Below, in pieces: positions 1 through 9,900 of a DNA stretch of 64,000 bases. The notes beneath the pieces were generated by a model. It did not search any database. It saw only the letters and a list, made by a program, of their open reading frames with translations, and had not been told where the DNA came from. Source of the DNA: an uncultured Flavobacteriales bacterium (GTDB lineage Bacteria; Bacteroidota; Bacteroidia; Flavobacteriales_G; Salibacteraceae). The stretch is from contig CAJXZP010000004.1 in assembly GCA_913062955.1 (NCBI GenBank), positions 1-64,000 on the forward strand. The letters run 5' to 3'. The position numbers were made by a program, and so were the translations under genes. Numbering within the stretch: the stretch's first letter is position 1; the number at the start of each line of letters is the position of its first letter.

Positions 1-2927
1 ATGCTGACATTGGAAATATATTCATCACACGGACTGGCAGAGGATGTAGCCCCACAAAGAATGGGTACCGAACCAGATATAATTATGGTATAATCCTCTA
101 CTTCGCCCCATATTGAGGTTCCACACGGGGTAATCTGACCGTCATCTGGTAAAAAAGACATCCTAACTCGCATCCGTACCGTAGCTGTTTGCACATTTGA
201 AGGAACTGAAATACTACCCGTAAGAGGTAATACGGTACTGACTGAATAGGTTTCTACAAACACCTGTTCATTCGCATCGGTAAAATCGCCATCGCTATTC
301 CAATCAATCCAAACCGCTACTTGATCATTGGTGTACCCTGCCCCAGTACCCCCTATTTGTGCTGTGGAGATACTTAAGGAAACGGTAGTTCCAGAACTCA
401 TGATGGTAGATTGGGAAGTGAAATCCGAATAATTCCCACAGGAGGACGTATTGTTAATGGACCCAATCGTTACATTACTAATGTATTCATCACACGGACT
501 GGTTGACGAAGTGGCCGCACAATAATTGGTAGGGGTTCCTCCACCACCGGTGAATCCGTCTGAACTAAATAAACCACGTCCATGAGTGGCCGCAATTACT
601 TGGTTATCGGAAGTTCTGATTTGCAGCATATCCACCCGTACATTGGCCAGTCCCGAATTGGACGGGGTCCACGAAGGCGAACTTTGATTAAAATCGGTAG
701 AAGCCCAAACGCCAACTTCGGTGGCTAAAATAACCTCATTGTAATTTAATGGATTGAACAAAGCCCAGCGTACTGGCATATCCGGAAGATTCCCCTCTTT
801 GGAAGTCCAAGAGGTCCCCCCATTGGAAGTATACCAAACAGAAGTAGTTCCATAATTGGAAAAGGTCACTATCATTTCATTTTCATTTTGCCCAAATTCA
901 ATACACGAAATAGAACCTGTAGGAAAAGAGCTTCCGGTAATCTCTGTTTTGGATGGGCTGGTATTGGCATTAGAAATCCGATACAAACGACCTGCAACAG
1001 TACCGATAAACAATTTTGAAGAGGAGCTGGTATACGGTGAGACCTTTAAACAAGAAGCGGGAGACAGAATACTCGAAAACGTCACAGTAGATGCTACCGG
1101 AGAAGCGGATTCGAAACCGGTTATTTTATACACCGAAGTATACGATTTATAGGTATACAAAATGTTTTGGCTATCGTCCAAATCACTTGGGTTAATAAAC
1201 CGACCGGTTAATTGATCTGCTAACACACTACTGGAAGTCGTAAACCCATCATTCGAATGATCTACCACATTGTACACATATTGGGCCGATTGATAATTTC
1301 CATTGCTCTGATCAATATGACAAAAAGCGCCATCTCCACCCATAATTTCGGTGGTGGAATTCACTCCTGTAGCACTATATTGTTGGGTTCCGTTATCCTG
1401 GGATCCCGCCAAGTATTGGTTACTCGATGCTGTTGGGTGTATGGCACACGCATAATATTGGGTCACGTTATACTCTTTATTTCTATGATTCAAGGTAGGA
1501 CTAAAACTGGTCATATTACTGGAATAAGCTACTCCTCCATCATTTCCAAAAATGACGGTTGAAGAAGAACCCGGCTTATACACAATGGCATGCTGATCGG
1601 CATGAATTCCTGGTAAGCCAAATCCCCCATACCAATGCGATAATTGCGACCAAGCGCTTCCTCCATTGGTAGATTTAAACAAATCAATTCCACCAATAAT
1701 CAAGGTATTCATATTGGTGGGGTCTACATCAATGGTTAAATCGTACCACGCTTGACCTCGTGTAAAATCAGAGGCCGAAATATCCGGATCCGAGTCCTGA
1801 GGCTCCGATTTCGAGACCCATGTAACACCATCGTTCGTAGTCATTTTTACGGCATCTAGTTTTGAATTAACTTCAAACAAAGCATATACATAATTAGAAT
1901 TGGAAGGGGCACATGCCAAGTTTACTCTACCACTTTGACTATGGGTATATTCTAAATTAAAAGAAGTTCCAGAAACAGAGGAATAAACCCGTCCTCCTCC
2001 TGAACTAGAGGAGTTATTGGTGGTTCCAAGCCAAAGTTCATTATCCGATGCAATATCCAAATCAGAAAGTTCAATGGGTGTTCCACCCGCATTCATCATG
2101 ACTTGGGTCCAAGAGGAACCGCCATTAACCGATCTTTGTAATCCGCTATTTGATCCGTGCCATTGACCTTGATAATACGATTTTGAAACGGCTGCATAAA
2201 TAACGGATGTACCACTTTCGTTACGTACTACCATATCATTGATATAATAAAACCCAGAAGTGGCGGTCAATTGAGAAAACGAGGTTCCCCCATTGGTAGA
2301 TTTCCAAATCCCAGCACCTCTATTAGCCGAAGCATAACTTTCACCGGTGGCCACATATATAGTGTTCGAGTTATTGGGATCAAAAACAATGGTCGTCACC
2401 GAAACATTGTCCCAAAAGTCATTAACGGATTGCCAGGAGGAAGAACTACTGGTAATATTATTGTTATACCACAATCCTCCGGCCACACCTCCTGCCCAAA
2501 CCTTATTGGTTACGCTGGGATCCCACGCCAAAGCACGGGTTCTACCACCCACATTATTAGGACCTCTTTCTACCCACGGTGAGCTAGCCGATCCGGGTGT
2601 TCTGGCGGCCATTTGTTGCAGATTCTTGGTTCTCTCCATAATGGGAAACAAACGTTCAATTTCTGGTTTTCCGGTAGCTGGATCTAGGGTGGCCAAGAAA
2701 TTTTGTTCAAAAGCCAAATCCGGTCGGTCTCGTTTTGGAATTTCATTTATAGAAGTCTCCGATAACCTTCTATTGAATGCATGATTTTGCAAAAATGCTT
2801 CGTAAGCAATTCGTTTGGACGCTACTGAATTGGCGGTAGAAGAATCAAAGGCGGGGTAATAATTTATTGTGGTAATGAGTAAAGCCACCAAAAAGGTGGT
2901 TGTAGCTGTGTAAAGTTTTATTCTCAT
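1..2927 (-). CDS. Secreted BNR/sortilin-like repeat protein with GEVED domains (3' end outside window)
   Basis: The frame is open from an ATG at 2927 to the window edge (about 975 codons), so the C-terminus is missing. It starts with a hydrophobic export signal (MRIKLYTATTTFLVALLITT). The mature part opens with 'ERGPNNVGGRTRAL', followed by many Asp-box-like 'STNGG..W' motifs, typical of BNR/VPS10-type beta-propellers. From about residue 797 there is a GEVED domain: 'CDEYISNV', then 'WIDWNSDGDFTDANEQV', ending 'WGEVEDY'. A second 'CDEYISNV' at the window edge starts another GEVED domain. Such proteins in Bacteroidota are normally exported by T9SS and carry a C-terminal sorting domain, which would lie beyond position 1. 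The ligand or enzymatic role cannot be told from the sequence; adhesin or hydrolase-associated functions are both possible. Confidence 0.85.
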   Translation of the reverse strand, partial: MRIKLYTATTTFLVALLITTINYYPAFDSSTANSVASKRIAYEAFLQNHAFNRRLSETSINEIPKRDRPDLAFEQNFLATLDPATGKPEIERLFPIMERTKNLQQMAARTPGSASSPWVERGPNNVGGRTRALAWDPSVTNKVWAGGVAGGLWYNNNITSSSSSWQSVNDFWDNVSVTTIVFDPNNSNTIYVATGESYASANRGAGIWKSTNGGTSFSQLTATSGFYYINDMVVRNESGTSVIYAAVSKSYYQGQWHGSNSGLQRSVNGGSSWTQVMMNAGGTPIELSDLDIASDNELWLGTTNNSSSSGGGRVYSSVSGTSFNLEYTHSQSGRVNLACAPSNSNYVYALFEVNSKLDAVKMTTNDGVTWVSKSEPQDSDPDISASDFTRGQAWYDLTIDVDPTNMNTLIIGGIDLFKSTNGGSAWSQLSHWYGGFGLPGIHADQHAIVYKPGSSSTVIFGNDGGVAYSSNMTSFSPTLNHRNKEYNVTQYYACAIHPTASSNQYLAGSQDNGTQQYSATGVNSTTEIMGGDGAFCHIDQSNGNYQSAQYVYNVVDHSNDGFTTSSSVLADQLTGRFINPSDLDDSQNILYTYKSYTSVYKITGFESASPVASTVTFSSILSPASCLKVSPYTSSSSKLFIGTVAGRLYRISNANTSPSKTEITGSSFPTGSISCIEFGQNENEMIVTFSNYGTTSVWYTSNGGTSWTSKEGNLPDMPVRWALFNPLNYNEVILATEVGVWASTDFNQSSPSWTPSNSGLANVRVDMLQIRTSDNQVIAATHGRGLFSSDGFTGGGGTPTNYCAATSSTSPCDEYISNVTIGSINNTSSCGNYSDFTSQSTIMSSGTTVSLSISTAQIGGTGAGYTNDQVAVWIDWNSDGDFTDANEQVFVETYSVSTVLPLTGSISVPSNVQTATVRMRVRMSFLPDDGQITPCGTSIWGEVEDYTIIISGSVPILCGATSSASPCDEYISNVS

Positions 2928-3050
2928 TTGTAATGAATTAGGAAATTACCTAACAAAAATAAACGGAACTGAGGAATAAGTAAAGTGGTGTTCAAAACTA
3001 TTTTAAACGTAAACAAATACCGATATTTGTACCTAACAAACACATTGTAA

Positions 3051-3488
3051 ATGTTTCGAAACCGCCTTCTTCCCATTACCGTTGCCATCCTCTTCATTTC
3101 GTTAGGGTCCTGTGTTTCCACTGAAAATACGACCAAAATTCCCACCGAAAACTTAACTATTCTATCCGCAACTTATACCCCAGTAATTAGAGGTGCAGGT
3201 CGGTCCAAGGGGGTGAAAATCCAAATTACAGCCCTCCGTTCAGAGGGTATTTCCGTTGATTCCATTCATTATGAAATGCTATTTAAACCTGCGGAGTTGG
3301 TCCGCAATTCAGAAGATACTATTTGGCTCGAAGCATTTTTTTACCCCAATCACAAAAAAGAAGGTTCCGAACTAGAAACCGGTTTCTCAAGCGCTGAGTG
3401 CCGTTTATTTTACACTTCTAATAAGGAAACCAAAAGTCTATTCCTAAAAAACATGGAATTGGTTTCCTCACCTACACAATGGAAATAA
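3051..3488 (+). CDS. Small lipoprotein of unknown function
   Basis: 145 residues. The N-terminus (MFRNRLLPITVAILFISLGSC) is a lipoprotein signal with the lipobox Cys at residue 21, so the protein is probably anchored in the outer or inner membrane. The rest is polar and beta-rich ('IQITALRSEGISVDSIHYEMLFKP') and matches no family I recognise. It is transcribed divergently from the BNR/GEVED gene; the 123 bases between them must hold both promoters. Only about 80 bases separate it from the next beta-barrel gene on the same strand, so co-transcription is possible. Existence of the gene is well supported by the signal peptide; function is unknown. Confidence 0.7.
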   Translation: MFRNRLLPITVAILFISLGSCVSTENTTKIPTENLTILSATYTPVIRGAGRSKGVKIQITALRSEGISVDSIHYEMLFKPAELVRNSEDTIWLEAFFYPNHKKEGSELETGFSSAECRLFYTSNKETKSLFLKNMELVSSPTQWK

Positions 3489-3570
3489 GTTACCTTTTTT
3501 TTAAATGCCTAACAAATATCATTTTTTGAAGCCCATACTCCCCTAAATTTGCCCACTTGAAATATTCCGT

Positions 3571-4416
3571 ATGAAAATAGTTTTTACATTCATTATTCTA
3601 TTCTGTAGTATCTCTGGTTCTTATGCTCAAAAAGGATGGAACCAAGATTACAGTCGTAAAAATCAATTCTTCGGACATTGGGGATACAATGTTTCGGGGT
3701 ACTCCAATTCAGATATATCCTTTGTAGGTCAGGATTACAATTTCACGTTGTATGATGTACAAGCCACGGACCGTCCCACTCCATTTGATTGGGATACTTA
3801 TTTCAATCCAGGTACTATTTCTATTCCGCAATGGAATTTACGTTTCGGTTATTTCATTAGCAATCGTTGGAGTTTGTCCATAGGTACCGATCATATGAAA
3901 TACGTTATGGTTCAAGATCAATACGTGGCTATGGAAGGCTATATTAACATTGAAAACGGTTCTCATAACGGAGCCTATAATCGCCAAGCTAAAAAGCTCA
4001 CGGATGATTTCTTGAAATTTGAACATACGGATGGCTTGAATTATGCGAGTGTGGAAGCAGAATACCATGGGAACATTTATCAATTTAACGAAAAACACAG
4101 TATTGATTATTATATTGGCCCTGGTATTGGACTACTTGTTCCACGTTCTAACGTTACTCTAATGGAGTTCCCTCGTTACGATGCCTTTCATTTAGCCGGA
4201 TTCGGAATGTCGGCTAAAATGGGTATTCAAGCTATATTATGGAAACATTTAACTTTTAATGCCGAATGGAAAAACGGGTTCATTAGTATGCAAGACATTC
4301 TAACGACTGGCAAAAGCCCGAATGACCGATCGATGCAAAATTTTTGGTTTACTGAATTTACCGGCACCATTGGTTTTATTATGGATTTCACGAAGAAAAC
4401 TAAAAAGATAGAATAA
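3571..4416 (+). CDS. Outer-membrane beta-barrel protein
   Basis: 281 residues with a cleavable signal peptide (MKIVFTFIILFCSISGSYAQ, cleavage after AQ). The mature protein is rich in alternating aromatic strands ('WNLRFGYFISNRWSLSIGTDHMKYVM', 'IDYYIGPGIGLLVPR') and ends in strands typical of porin-like barrels of Bacteroidota. The repeated pattern of 'G-Y-hydrophobic' strands supports an outer-membrane location. No catalytic motif is visible. It converges with the AI-2E family gene, whose stop codon lies 1 base away, so their transcripts must overlap or share a very short termination region. Confidence 0.75.
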   Translation: MKIVFTFIILFCSISGSYAQKGWNQDYSRKNQFFGHWGYNVSGYSNSDISFVGQDYNFTLYDVQATDRPTPFDWDTYFNPGTISIPQWNLRFGYFISNRWSLSIGTDHMKYVMVQDQYVAMEGYINIENGSHNGAYNRQAKKLTDDFLKFEHTDGLNYASVEAEYHGNIYQFNEKHSIDYYIGPGIGLLVPRSNVTLMEFPRYDAFHLAGFGMSAKMGIQAILWKHLTFNAEWKNGFISMQDILTTGKSPNDRSMQNFWFTEFTGTIGFIMDFTKKTKKIE

Positions 4417-4417
4417 G

Positions 4418-5485
4418 CTAGGCTTGATTTCTTTTTCCTAAAGCGATCATTATTTTATAGGTAATCGCTAAAGTGACGGATCCAATAAAAAGACCAATTA
4501 TTCCAAAAGCAATCATACCCCCAATAGAACCTAGAAGGATAACCAACATCGGTACTTCCACTCCTCTACCCATTAACATCGGTTTAATAATGTTATCGGA
4601 TGCACTCCAAACAAATGACCAAACGGCAAAAACCACGGCCACCAAGGTACTTTCTACTGAAAAAACATAAATAATCACCGGTAGAACCACCAGGCTAGGT
4701 GGGAGTTGAATAATGGCTACAATCAACACCAAAACGGTCCAAATGCCTGCCCCTGGAACCCCGATCACAAACATTCCAATTCCAATAAAAATGGTTTGAA
4801 TGATAGCGGTACCCAACACCCCTTGAACCACCCCTTTAATGGTCCCTTTGGAAAGCGTCACAAAAGAATCGCCTTCTTTACCGATAATGGTTTGGAATAA
4901 CCCGCTCGCTGCTTTTTTACCTCCATCGGCATTCACCAGAAATAATCCAGCGATGATCACTGAAAAGATGAATTGAAATATGGTTCCCACTACTCCAGCT
5001 GCCGATGAAAATAAAGTGGGTAGGTATTCTGTCAAATACGGTTTTAATTTTTCAATAAGCAACATCAAGTTATTGGACGAAGCCAACCAGAAGTCATATA
5101 AACGCCCCCCAAATACTCGCCATTGATTAAGTTCTTCGGGAGGAGGGGGTAAAACAAATGTTCCGGCATTTAATTTAGCCAAAAACACCTCAATACCATG
5201 TACGGTACTCATAATTACCACGGCAAATGGCACCACAAATACGGCAATTCCAATCGCTACAATAATGGCAGATGCCCATTTATCCTTTCCGCCCAATATT
5301 TTGGACAAGCGTACAAACAAGGGATAAACAGCAATACTAATTATGATTCCCCATACAATGGGTAAAACAAAAGGAGCCAAAATCTTAAAACTAATAATAA
5401 ATAGAAAAGCTATAAATGATAAACGGAGCGCTATTGCAATAACTGAATGCGCTTGTTCGTCTAATTGGCTGGAAGAGTTTTTCAT
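4418..5485 (-). CDS. AI-2E family transporter (PF01594-like permease)
   Basis: 355 residues, the usual length of the AI-2E/YdiK/PerM permease family. There are about seven or eight hydrophobic segments: two near the N-terminus ('LAPFVLPIVWGIIISIAVYPLF'-type pair), one around 65-90, a long soluble loop about 90-160 containing a proline-rich stretch, and a C-terminal bundle with 'GIWTVLVLIVAIIQLPP' and 'GSIGGMIAFGIIGLFIG', both typical of the family. Members export autoinducers, glycolate or other small molecules, or exchange sodium for protons; the substrate cannot be predicted here. Translation starts at the ATG at 5485. It is monocistronic between two plus-strand genes. Confidence 0.88.
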   Translation of the reverse strand: MKNSSSQLDEQAHSVIAIALRLSFIAFLFIISFKILAPFVLPIVWGIIISIAVYPLFVRLSKILGGKDKWASAIIVAIGIAVFVVPFAVVIMSTVHGIEVFLAKLNAGTFVLPPPPEELNQWRVFGGRLYDFWLASSNNLMLLIEKLKPYLTEYLPTLFSSAAGVVGTIFQFIFSVIIAGLFLVNADGGKKAASGLFQTIIGKEGDSFVTLSKGTIKGVVQGVLGTAIIQTIFIGIGMFVIGVPGAGIWTVLVLIVAIIQLPPSLVVLPVIIYVFSVESTLVAVVFAVWSFVWSASDNIIKPMLMGRGVEVPMLVILLGSIGGMIAFGIIGLFIGSVTLAITYKIMIALGKRNQA

Positions 5486-5999
5486 AATTGATAATGTTGA
5501 AAGATAATATTAGACTATTAATTCGAATTACAGAGATAGACAACGTTTTTTTTATAGATTCGTCTTCCGTTAACTTAAATAAGTAATCATACCACAACTC
5601 CTTCATTTATAAGCCATAGAAAAAATGAAATGCATTCTAAAGTCCCCCATTCTTTTCACCTTTATCTTCACATTAATCTCTCTATTTGGCTCGGCTCAAC
5701 CCCCATTGAATTTGGGGAGTACACCCAATGTAATTTGTAAAGACTCTACCTACACCATTACCTGGTCCGGAGGCGCCTCCACCGACACCGTGAGAATTTA
5801 TTTAGCAGACATAGTCGCATTTACAAGTGAGTTATATATTGGCCAAAACTTACCGAATACCGGTTCTTTTACTTGGACTGCACAAGCGGGTATATTTGGA
5901 CTCGGCTTAAAACAGTTTTATATTGAAAACACCATTCGTACCCGTTGGGATTATGGATCTCATTTTAACCTTATTCAATGTTGCAATGCTACTTATGCG

Positions 6000-8130
6000 A
6001 CTATTTACGACACTGCATGTGGGCAGGCCATTTCCCCAAGTACGAATTATATATGGAACCAAACGGGTATTTACCTAGACACCTTGACCAATACAGGAGG
6101 TTGCGATAGTATTATTTCTTACCATCTGACTATTAATTCTTCGGATACAACCCTCCTTAACCAAACAGCCTGTGGAAGCTTTTTTTGGGGTGTAAACAGT
6201 ACCAACTATCTTACCACAGGGGTTTATTTTCACACCATTTCCTCTACACACGGATGTGACTCGGTTCTGCAACTCAATTTGACCGTCCAAAATTCAACCA
6301 GCGCCAACCTTATTCAGGTGGCTTGTCACCAATTTGTATCACCAAGTGGTAACTTTACATGGAATACTACCGGAGTTTATCAAGATACCATACTAAATTC
6401 ATGGGGGTGTGATTCCGTAATTTCGATCCAATTAACCATCCATTCATTAGTTACCTACGATACACTATCGCCAGTGGCATGTATCAACTATATATCTCCA
6501 TCGGGTTTATATACTTGGTCTAGCAGTGGAACCTATACAGATACGATTCCAAATCAATTTAATTGTGACTCCATTATTACCATTCATTTAACCATTGGCT
6601 ATCCTTCTGTATCCAGTATCCATATTACCACCTGTGAGAACTATTCATCTCCTTCAAACAACCATTTATGGACTAGTACTGGTATTTATCATGACACCCT
6701 TACTAGCCAAACCGGATGTGACTCTATAATAATTGTTCATTTGACCATTAACACTATTTCTACATCCACCCTAAACCTCACTTCTTGCCATCCCATTACG
6801 TCCCCCTCCGGGAACTATTTATGGCAGCAAACTGGAACTTTTTTGGATACGGTTTCTAATGCTATGGGGTGTGACTCTATCATTACCGCTTTAGTTATAA
6901 TTAACCCGCAACATCTTACCCAATTCACCGTGTCGAGTTGCGACTTTTACACCTCCCCTTCCGGGAATCACATTTGGAATAATACGGGAGTGTATTTTGA
7001 TACTTTAACCAATGTTTTTGGATGCGATTCTATTTTGGAAATTAATATCCTCCTAAATCAGTCCTCCTTTGATACGTAACAGTAGCCGCATGTAATTCGT
7101 TTACCTCTCCTTCCAACCTCCATACTTGGACTGTAAGTGGCACCTACAATGACACCCTAATCAATACAACGGGGTGTGATTCCATCCTGACCATTCATTT
7201 AAACATCTCAATCCCCAGTAGCCAAACCATTTCCTTTAATGCGTGTGACTCCTTCGGTTCTCCATCTGGCAACCATACTTGGTTTCAAACGGGCACCTAT
7301 ACAGATACTCTTATAAACAGCGAAGGATGTGATTCCATTTTAACTATTAATTTAACCTTAAATCCTAGTTATTATATTCAACAAACCATTACCTCCTGTT
7401 CTAGTTTTGTTTCACCATCTGGTAGTTATACCTGGCAAAACACCGGGATATATATAGATACGCTGACCACTCAAATGGGATGCGATTCTATTTTGGAGAT
7501 TAATCTACTCATAATTCCGCCCTCTTTTGATACGGTAACAGTAGCCGCATGTAATTCGTTTACCTCTCCTTCCAACCTACAAACGTGGACGGTAAGTGGC
7601 ACCTACAACGACACCTTGACAAACTCAATGAGTTGTGATTCCATACTGACCATTCACTTAAATATTTTAAACCCAAGTATTCATACCATTTCAATGAATG
7701 CGTGCGACTCTTTGGTTTCTCCATCTGGAAATCAAACTTGGTATCAAACGGGTACATATACAGATACCTTAATAAACAGTCTGGGTTGTGATTCAATGGT
7801 AACCATAAATTTAACGCTACACCCTAGCTATTACATGCAACAATCCATTACCTCTTGTTCTAGTTTAGTTTCACCATCTGGTAATTATACCTGGCAAAAC
7901 ACGGGGATCTATTTGGATACATTGACCACTAAAATGGGATGCGATTCTATTATTGAAATATCCTTAACCATTCCTCCAACTACATCTACTACCTTAACAG
8001 AGTCCGCTTGTAAAAAATACCATTCCCCATCCGGCAATTATGTATGGTTTACCTCTGGAACCTATATCGACACGATACCAAATCATCAAGGATGTGATTC
8101 CATAATAACTATCCATTTAACTATTGACAC
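6000..8130 (+). repeat. Tandem ~153-bp (51-codon) coding repeats, 14 copies
   Basis: Fourteen degenerate copies of a Cys-containing beta-sandwich-like repeat lie between the N-terminal domain and the sorting domain of the secreted protein. Most repeats keep one Cys near the start and one in 'GCDS', possibly forming a disulfide per repeat. Repeat 2 is the most divergent ('FFWGVNSTNYL' replaces the 'SPSGNY.W' core). Confidence 0.85.
7076..7993 (+). repeat. Duplicated 459-bp block (three repeat units copied in tandem)
   Basis: Positions 7076-7534 and 7535-7993 are two copies of the same three-unit block, offset by exactly 459 bases (3 x 153). The first 44 bases of each copy are identical (gtaacagtagccgcatgtaa and onward), and the rest is clearly similar with scattered substitutions. 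The frameshift lies exactly at the 5' junction of the first copy. Confidence 0.85.
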
Positions 8131-8641
8131 AGTAAATATCACGGTTTTGTACCGAAATGATTCCTTAATATCTACGGCAAATAACGCTTCATTTCAATGG
8201 CTAAATTGTAATACAAATACGGTTATTCCAGATGCCACAGACTCTGTATTACTACTTTTACAAAATGGAAAGTTTAGTGTAGAGATAAACTCCAGTGGAT
8301 GTATAGATACTTCTAATTGCATCCTTGTGACCACTGTAGGAATAGAGCCCCCTAGGTTTGGAACTATAAAAATCTCCCCAAACCCAACGATTGGCACTAT
8401 AAACATTGATGGGATCATCCCAACTGAAAATACGGTCATAGAAATCTATACTATTCTAGGCTCTTTAATTTTGAAGACAAATAGCCAAAACGTGGACCAT
8501 ATCGATCTGGAAATACCCGGATTAAGGGGAACCTATTTGATGGTATTATACACTCCCAGAGGAATACAACGATTTACAATTGTAAAGCAATAAAATCAGG
8601 CAAATGATGGTTGTTAAATCCATCATTCCTATCATTGTGCC

Positions 8642-9328
8642 ATGGAACCACTGGAGATTTTGTATCAGGATGCACATGTTGTTGCGATAAATAAACCACA
8701 CGGATTATTAGTTCATCGGAGCAAAATTGCCACCAATACCGATGTATATGCATTGCAGTTACTTCGAGATCAAATGGGTCAGAAGGTATTTCCAGCGCAT
8801 CGATTGGATCGAAAAACCAGTGGGGTTTTATTATTTGCCTTGACACCCGAAGCCAATTCACTTTTACAAAAGCAGTTTGCCGAAAACAGGGTCCGAAAAA
8901 GCTACCTGTCCATTGTGAGAGGATTTACTCCCAAACAAGAAACCATAGATTATGCGTTGACCAATGAATCGGGAAAAACGCAAGATGCCGTTACCTCCTA
9001 TTCTACGTTAAAACAATCGGAAATTGAGGTGCCATTTGGTCAATTCCCCACTTCTAGGTATTCATTAATCGAGGTGCTTCCTACTACCGGACGGTTTCAT
9101 CAAATTAGAAAACACCTAGCGCATATTTTTCACCCTATCATTGGCGATCGACCTCACGGTTGTAACAAGCAGAACAAGCTTTTCAAAGAAAAATGGAATA
9201 TGATGCGCATGATGTTACACGCAAATTCACTGGAGTTCATTCATCCTATTACGGATGAACCTGTGATAATAAATGCGGATTTAAGTACAGAATTTAAGCG
9301 TACCCTATCCTTTTTAGAATTAAATTAA
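8642..9328 (+). CDS. truC: tRNA pseudouridine(65) synthase TruC (RluA family)
   Basis: 228 residues. RluA-family pseudouridine synthase with the catalytic Asp in 'HRLDRKTSGVLLFAL' (about residues 51-65) and the N-terminal strand 'EILYQDAHVVAINKPHGLLV'. The short form without an S4 domain and the 'LLVHRS' and 'LRDQMGQKVFPAHRLD' segments match TruC, which converts U65 in the T-stem region of certain tRNAs. The C-terminal 'GRFHQIRKHLAHIFHPIIGD' is the conserved family tail motif. It starts at ATG 8642, 48 bases after the repeat-protein gene, and is followed by a small beta-barrel gene. RluA relatives are hard to tell apart, but the similarity to TruC is strong over the whole length. Confidence 0.88.
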   Translation: MEPLEILYQDAHVVAINKPHGLLVHRSKIATNTDVYALQLLRDQMGQKVFPAHRLDRKTSGVLLFALTPEANSLLQKQFAENRVRKSYLSIVRGFTPKQETIDYALTNESGKTQDAVTSYSTLKQSEIEVPFGQFPTSRYSLIEVLPTTGRFHQIRKHLAHIFHPIIGDRPHGCNKQNKLFKEKWNMMRMMLHANSLEFIHPITDEPVIINADLSTEFKRTLSFLELN

Positions 9329-9360
9329 ACGACATTTGAGTCACCTAAAAGTGGCTTATT

Positions 9361-9900
9361 ATGAAACATTTAATTTGGACCGGACTATTTCTGATCTCCT
9401 TTACCGGAATATCTCAAAACTTTAATGCCGGTATTCGCATTCAGAAAACCAACGGAATGTATTGGGAAAACGGGATCTCTTTTCAATATTCATTTAAAAA
9501 TCTAAAAACCGATCAGCTCTATTTCGGATTTGATTACGTGACCACTAGATGGGGATCGGCTATGGGTTCCAATGCATTAAAACAGGATAACTATCTATTT
9601 TCCTCCAGTTGGGCTTTTCGGAAAGAGAAATCCTTTCGACCGATAGTGAGATTAAATATAGGTTACCTGAACGTAGATTTTGAAGAGGAAATATTTGAGT
9701 CCTTACCCCATTCCGCATTCTTACTCTCCCCTGAATTTTTAGTAAGTTATGCCTTCAAAAACATTCCTGTTTCCATCCATTTGGGTTCAGGGTATTACAT
9801 CGATTTTGCAGAAGAAGGCCATTCACCGGGTACCTTTCAACCTTTGTATTACCATCTAAACATTTATTACACCCTTCTAAAAACGAAAACCAATGAATAA
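9361..9900 (+). CDS. Outer-membrane beta-barrel-like protein
   Basis: 179 residues with signal peptide MKHLIWTGLFLISFTGISQN. The mature protein consists of short amphipathic strands with many Tyr, Phe and Trp ('LYFGFDYVTTRWGSAMGSN', 'IHLGSGYYIDFAEEG', ending 'YHLNIYYTLLKTK'), which suggests a small eight-stranded barrel or related periplasmic beta fold. No enzyme motif is seen. Its last 8 bases overlap the start of the following lipoprotein hydrolase gene (ATGAATAA), a sign that the two are translated from one mRNA. Confidence 0.6.
   Translation: MKHLIWTGLFLISFTGISQNFNAGIRIQKTNGMYWENGISFQYSFKNLKTDQLYFGFDYVTTRWGSAMGSNALKQDNYLFSSSWAFRKEKSFRPIVRLNIGYLNVDFEEEIFESLPHSAFLLSPEFLVSYAFKNIPVSIHLGSGYYIDFAEEGHSPGTFQPLYYHLNIYYTLLKTKTNE

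Larger units (their letters stand above)
5625..8593 (+). pseudogene. T9SS-secreted 14-repeat surface protein, interrupted by a one-base frameshift
   Basis: Two open segments belong to one gene. The first (5625-7079, signal peptide MKCILKSPILFTFIFTLISLFGSAQ) stops at TAA 7077-7079. The other reading frame, entered one base earlier at 7076, is open from there to 8593. A sister repeat at 7531-7535 reads 'gatacggtaaca' where this copy reads 'gatacgtaaca', so one G is missing. The protein has 14 tandem repeats of about 51 residues of the form 'C..f.SPSGNy.W..tG.Y.DTl.N..GCDSii.i.Lti', then a linker and a C-terminal T9SS type A sorting domain ('ISPNPTIGTINID...', '...LRGTYLMVLYT', ends IVKQ). The segment after the lesion has no signal peptide and could not be exported alone. 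A sequencing error, true decay or reversible slippage would all look the same here. Confidence 0.85.

Noticed and set aside
856-2784. Several plus-strand open frames over the first gene
   Set aside because: They are shadows of the continuous minus-strand BNR/GEVED coding frame; none has a signal peptide or family motif.
5486-5624. Hidden small gene between the AI-2E and repeat-protein genes
   Set aside because: The 139 bases are AT-rich with no frame carrying a signal peptide or motif; probably two divergent promoters.
7060-7090. Programmed frameshift joining the two halves of the repeat protein
   Set aside because: No slippery heptamer or stimulating structure is seen at the site, and the sister repeat simply has one more G.
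6000-8130. Possible CRISPR-like array of repeats
   Set aside because: Repeats are coding, about 153 bases, degenerate, and contiguous without unique spacers.
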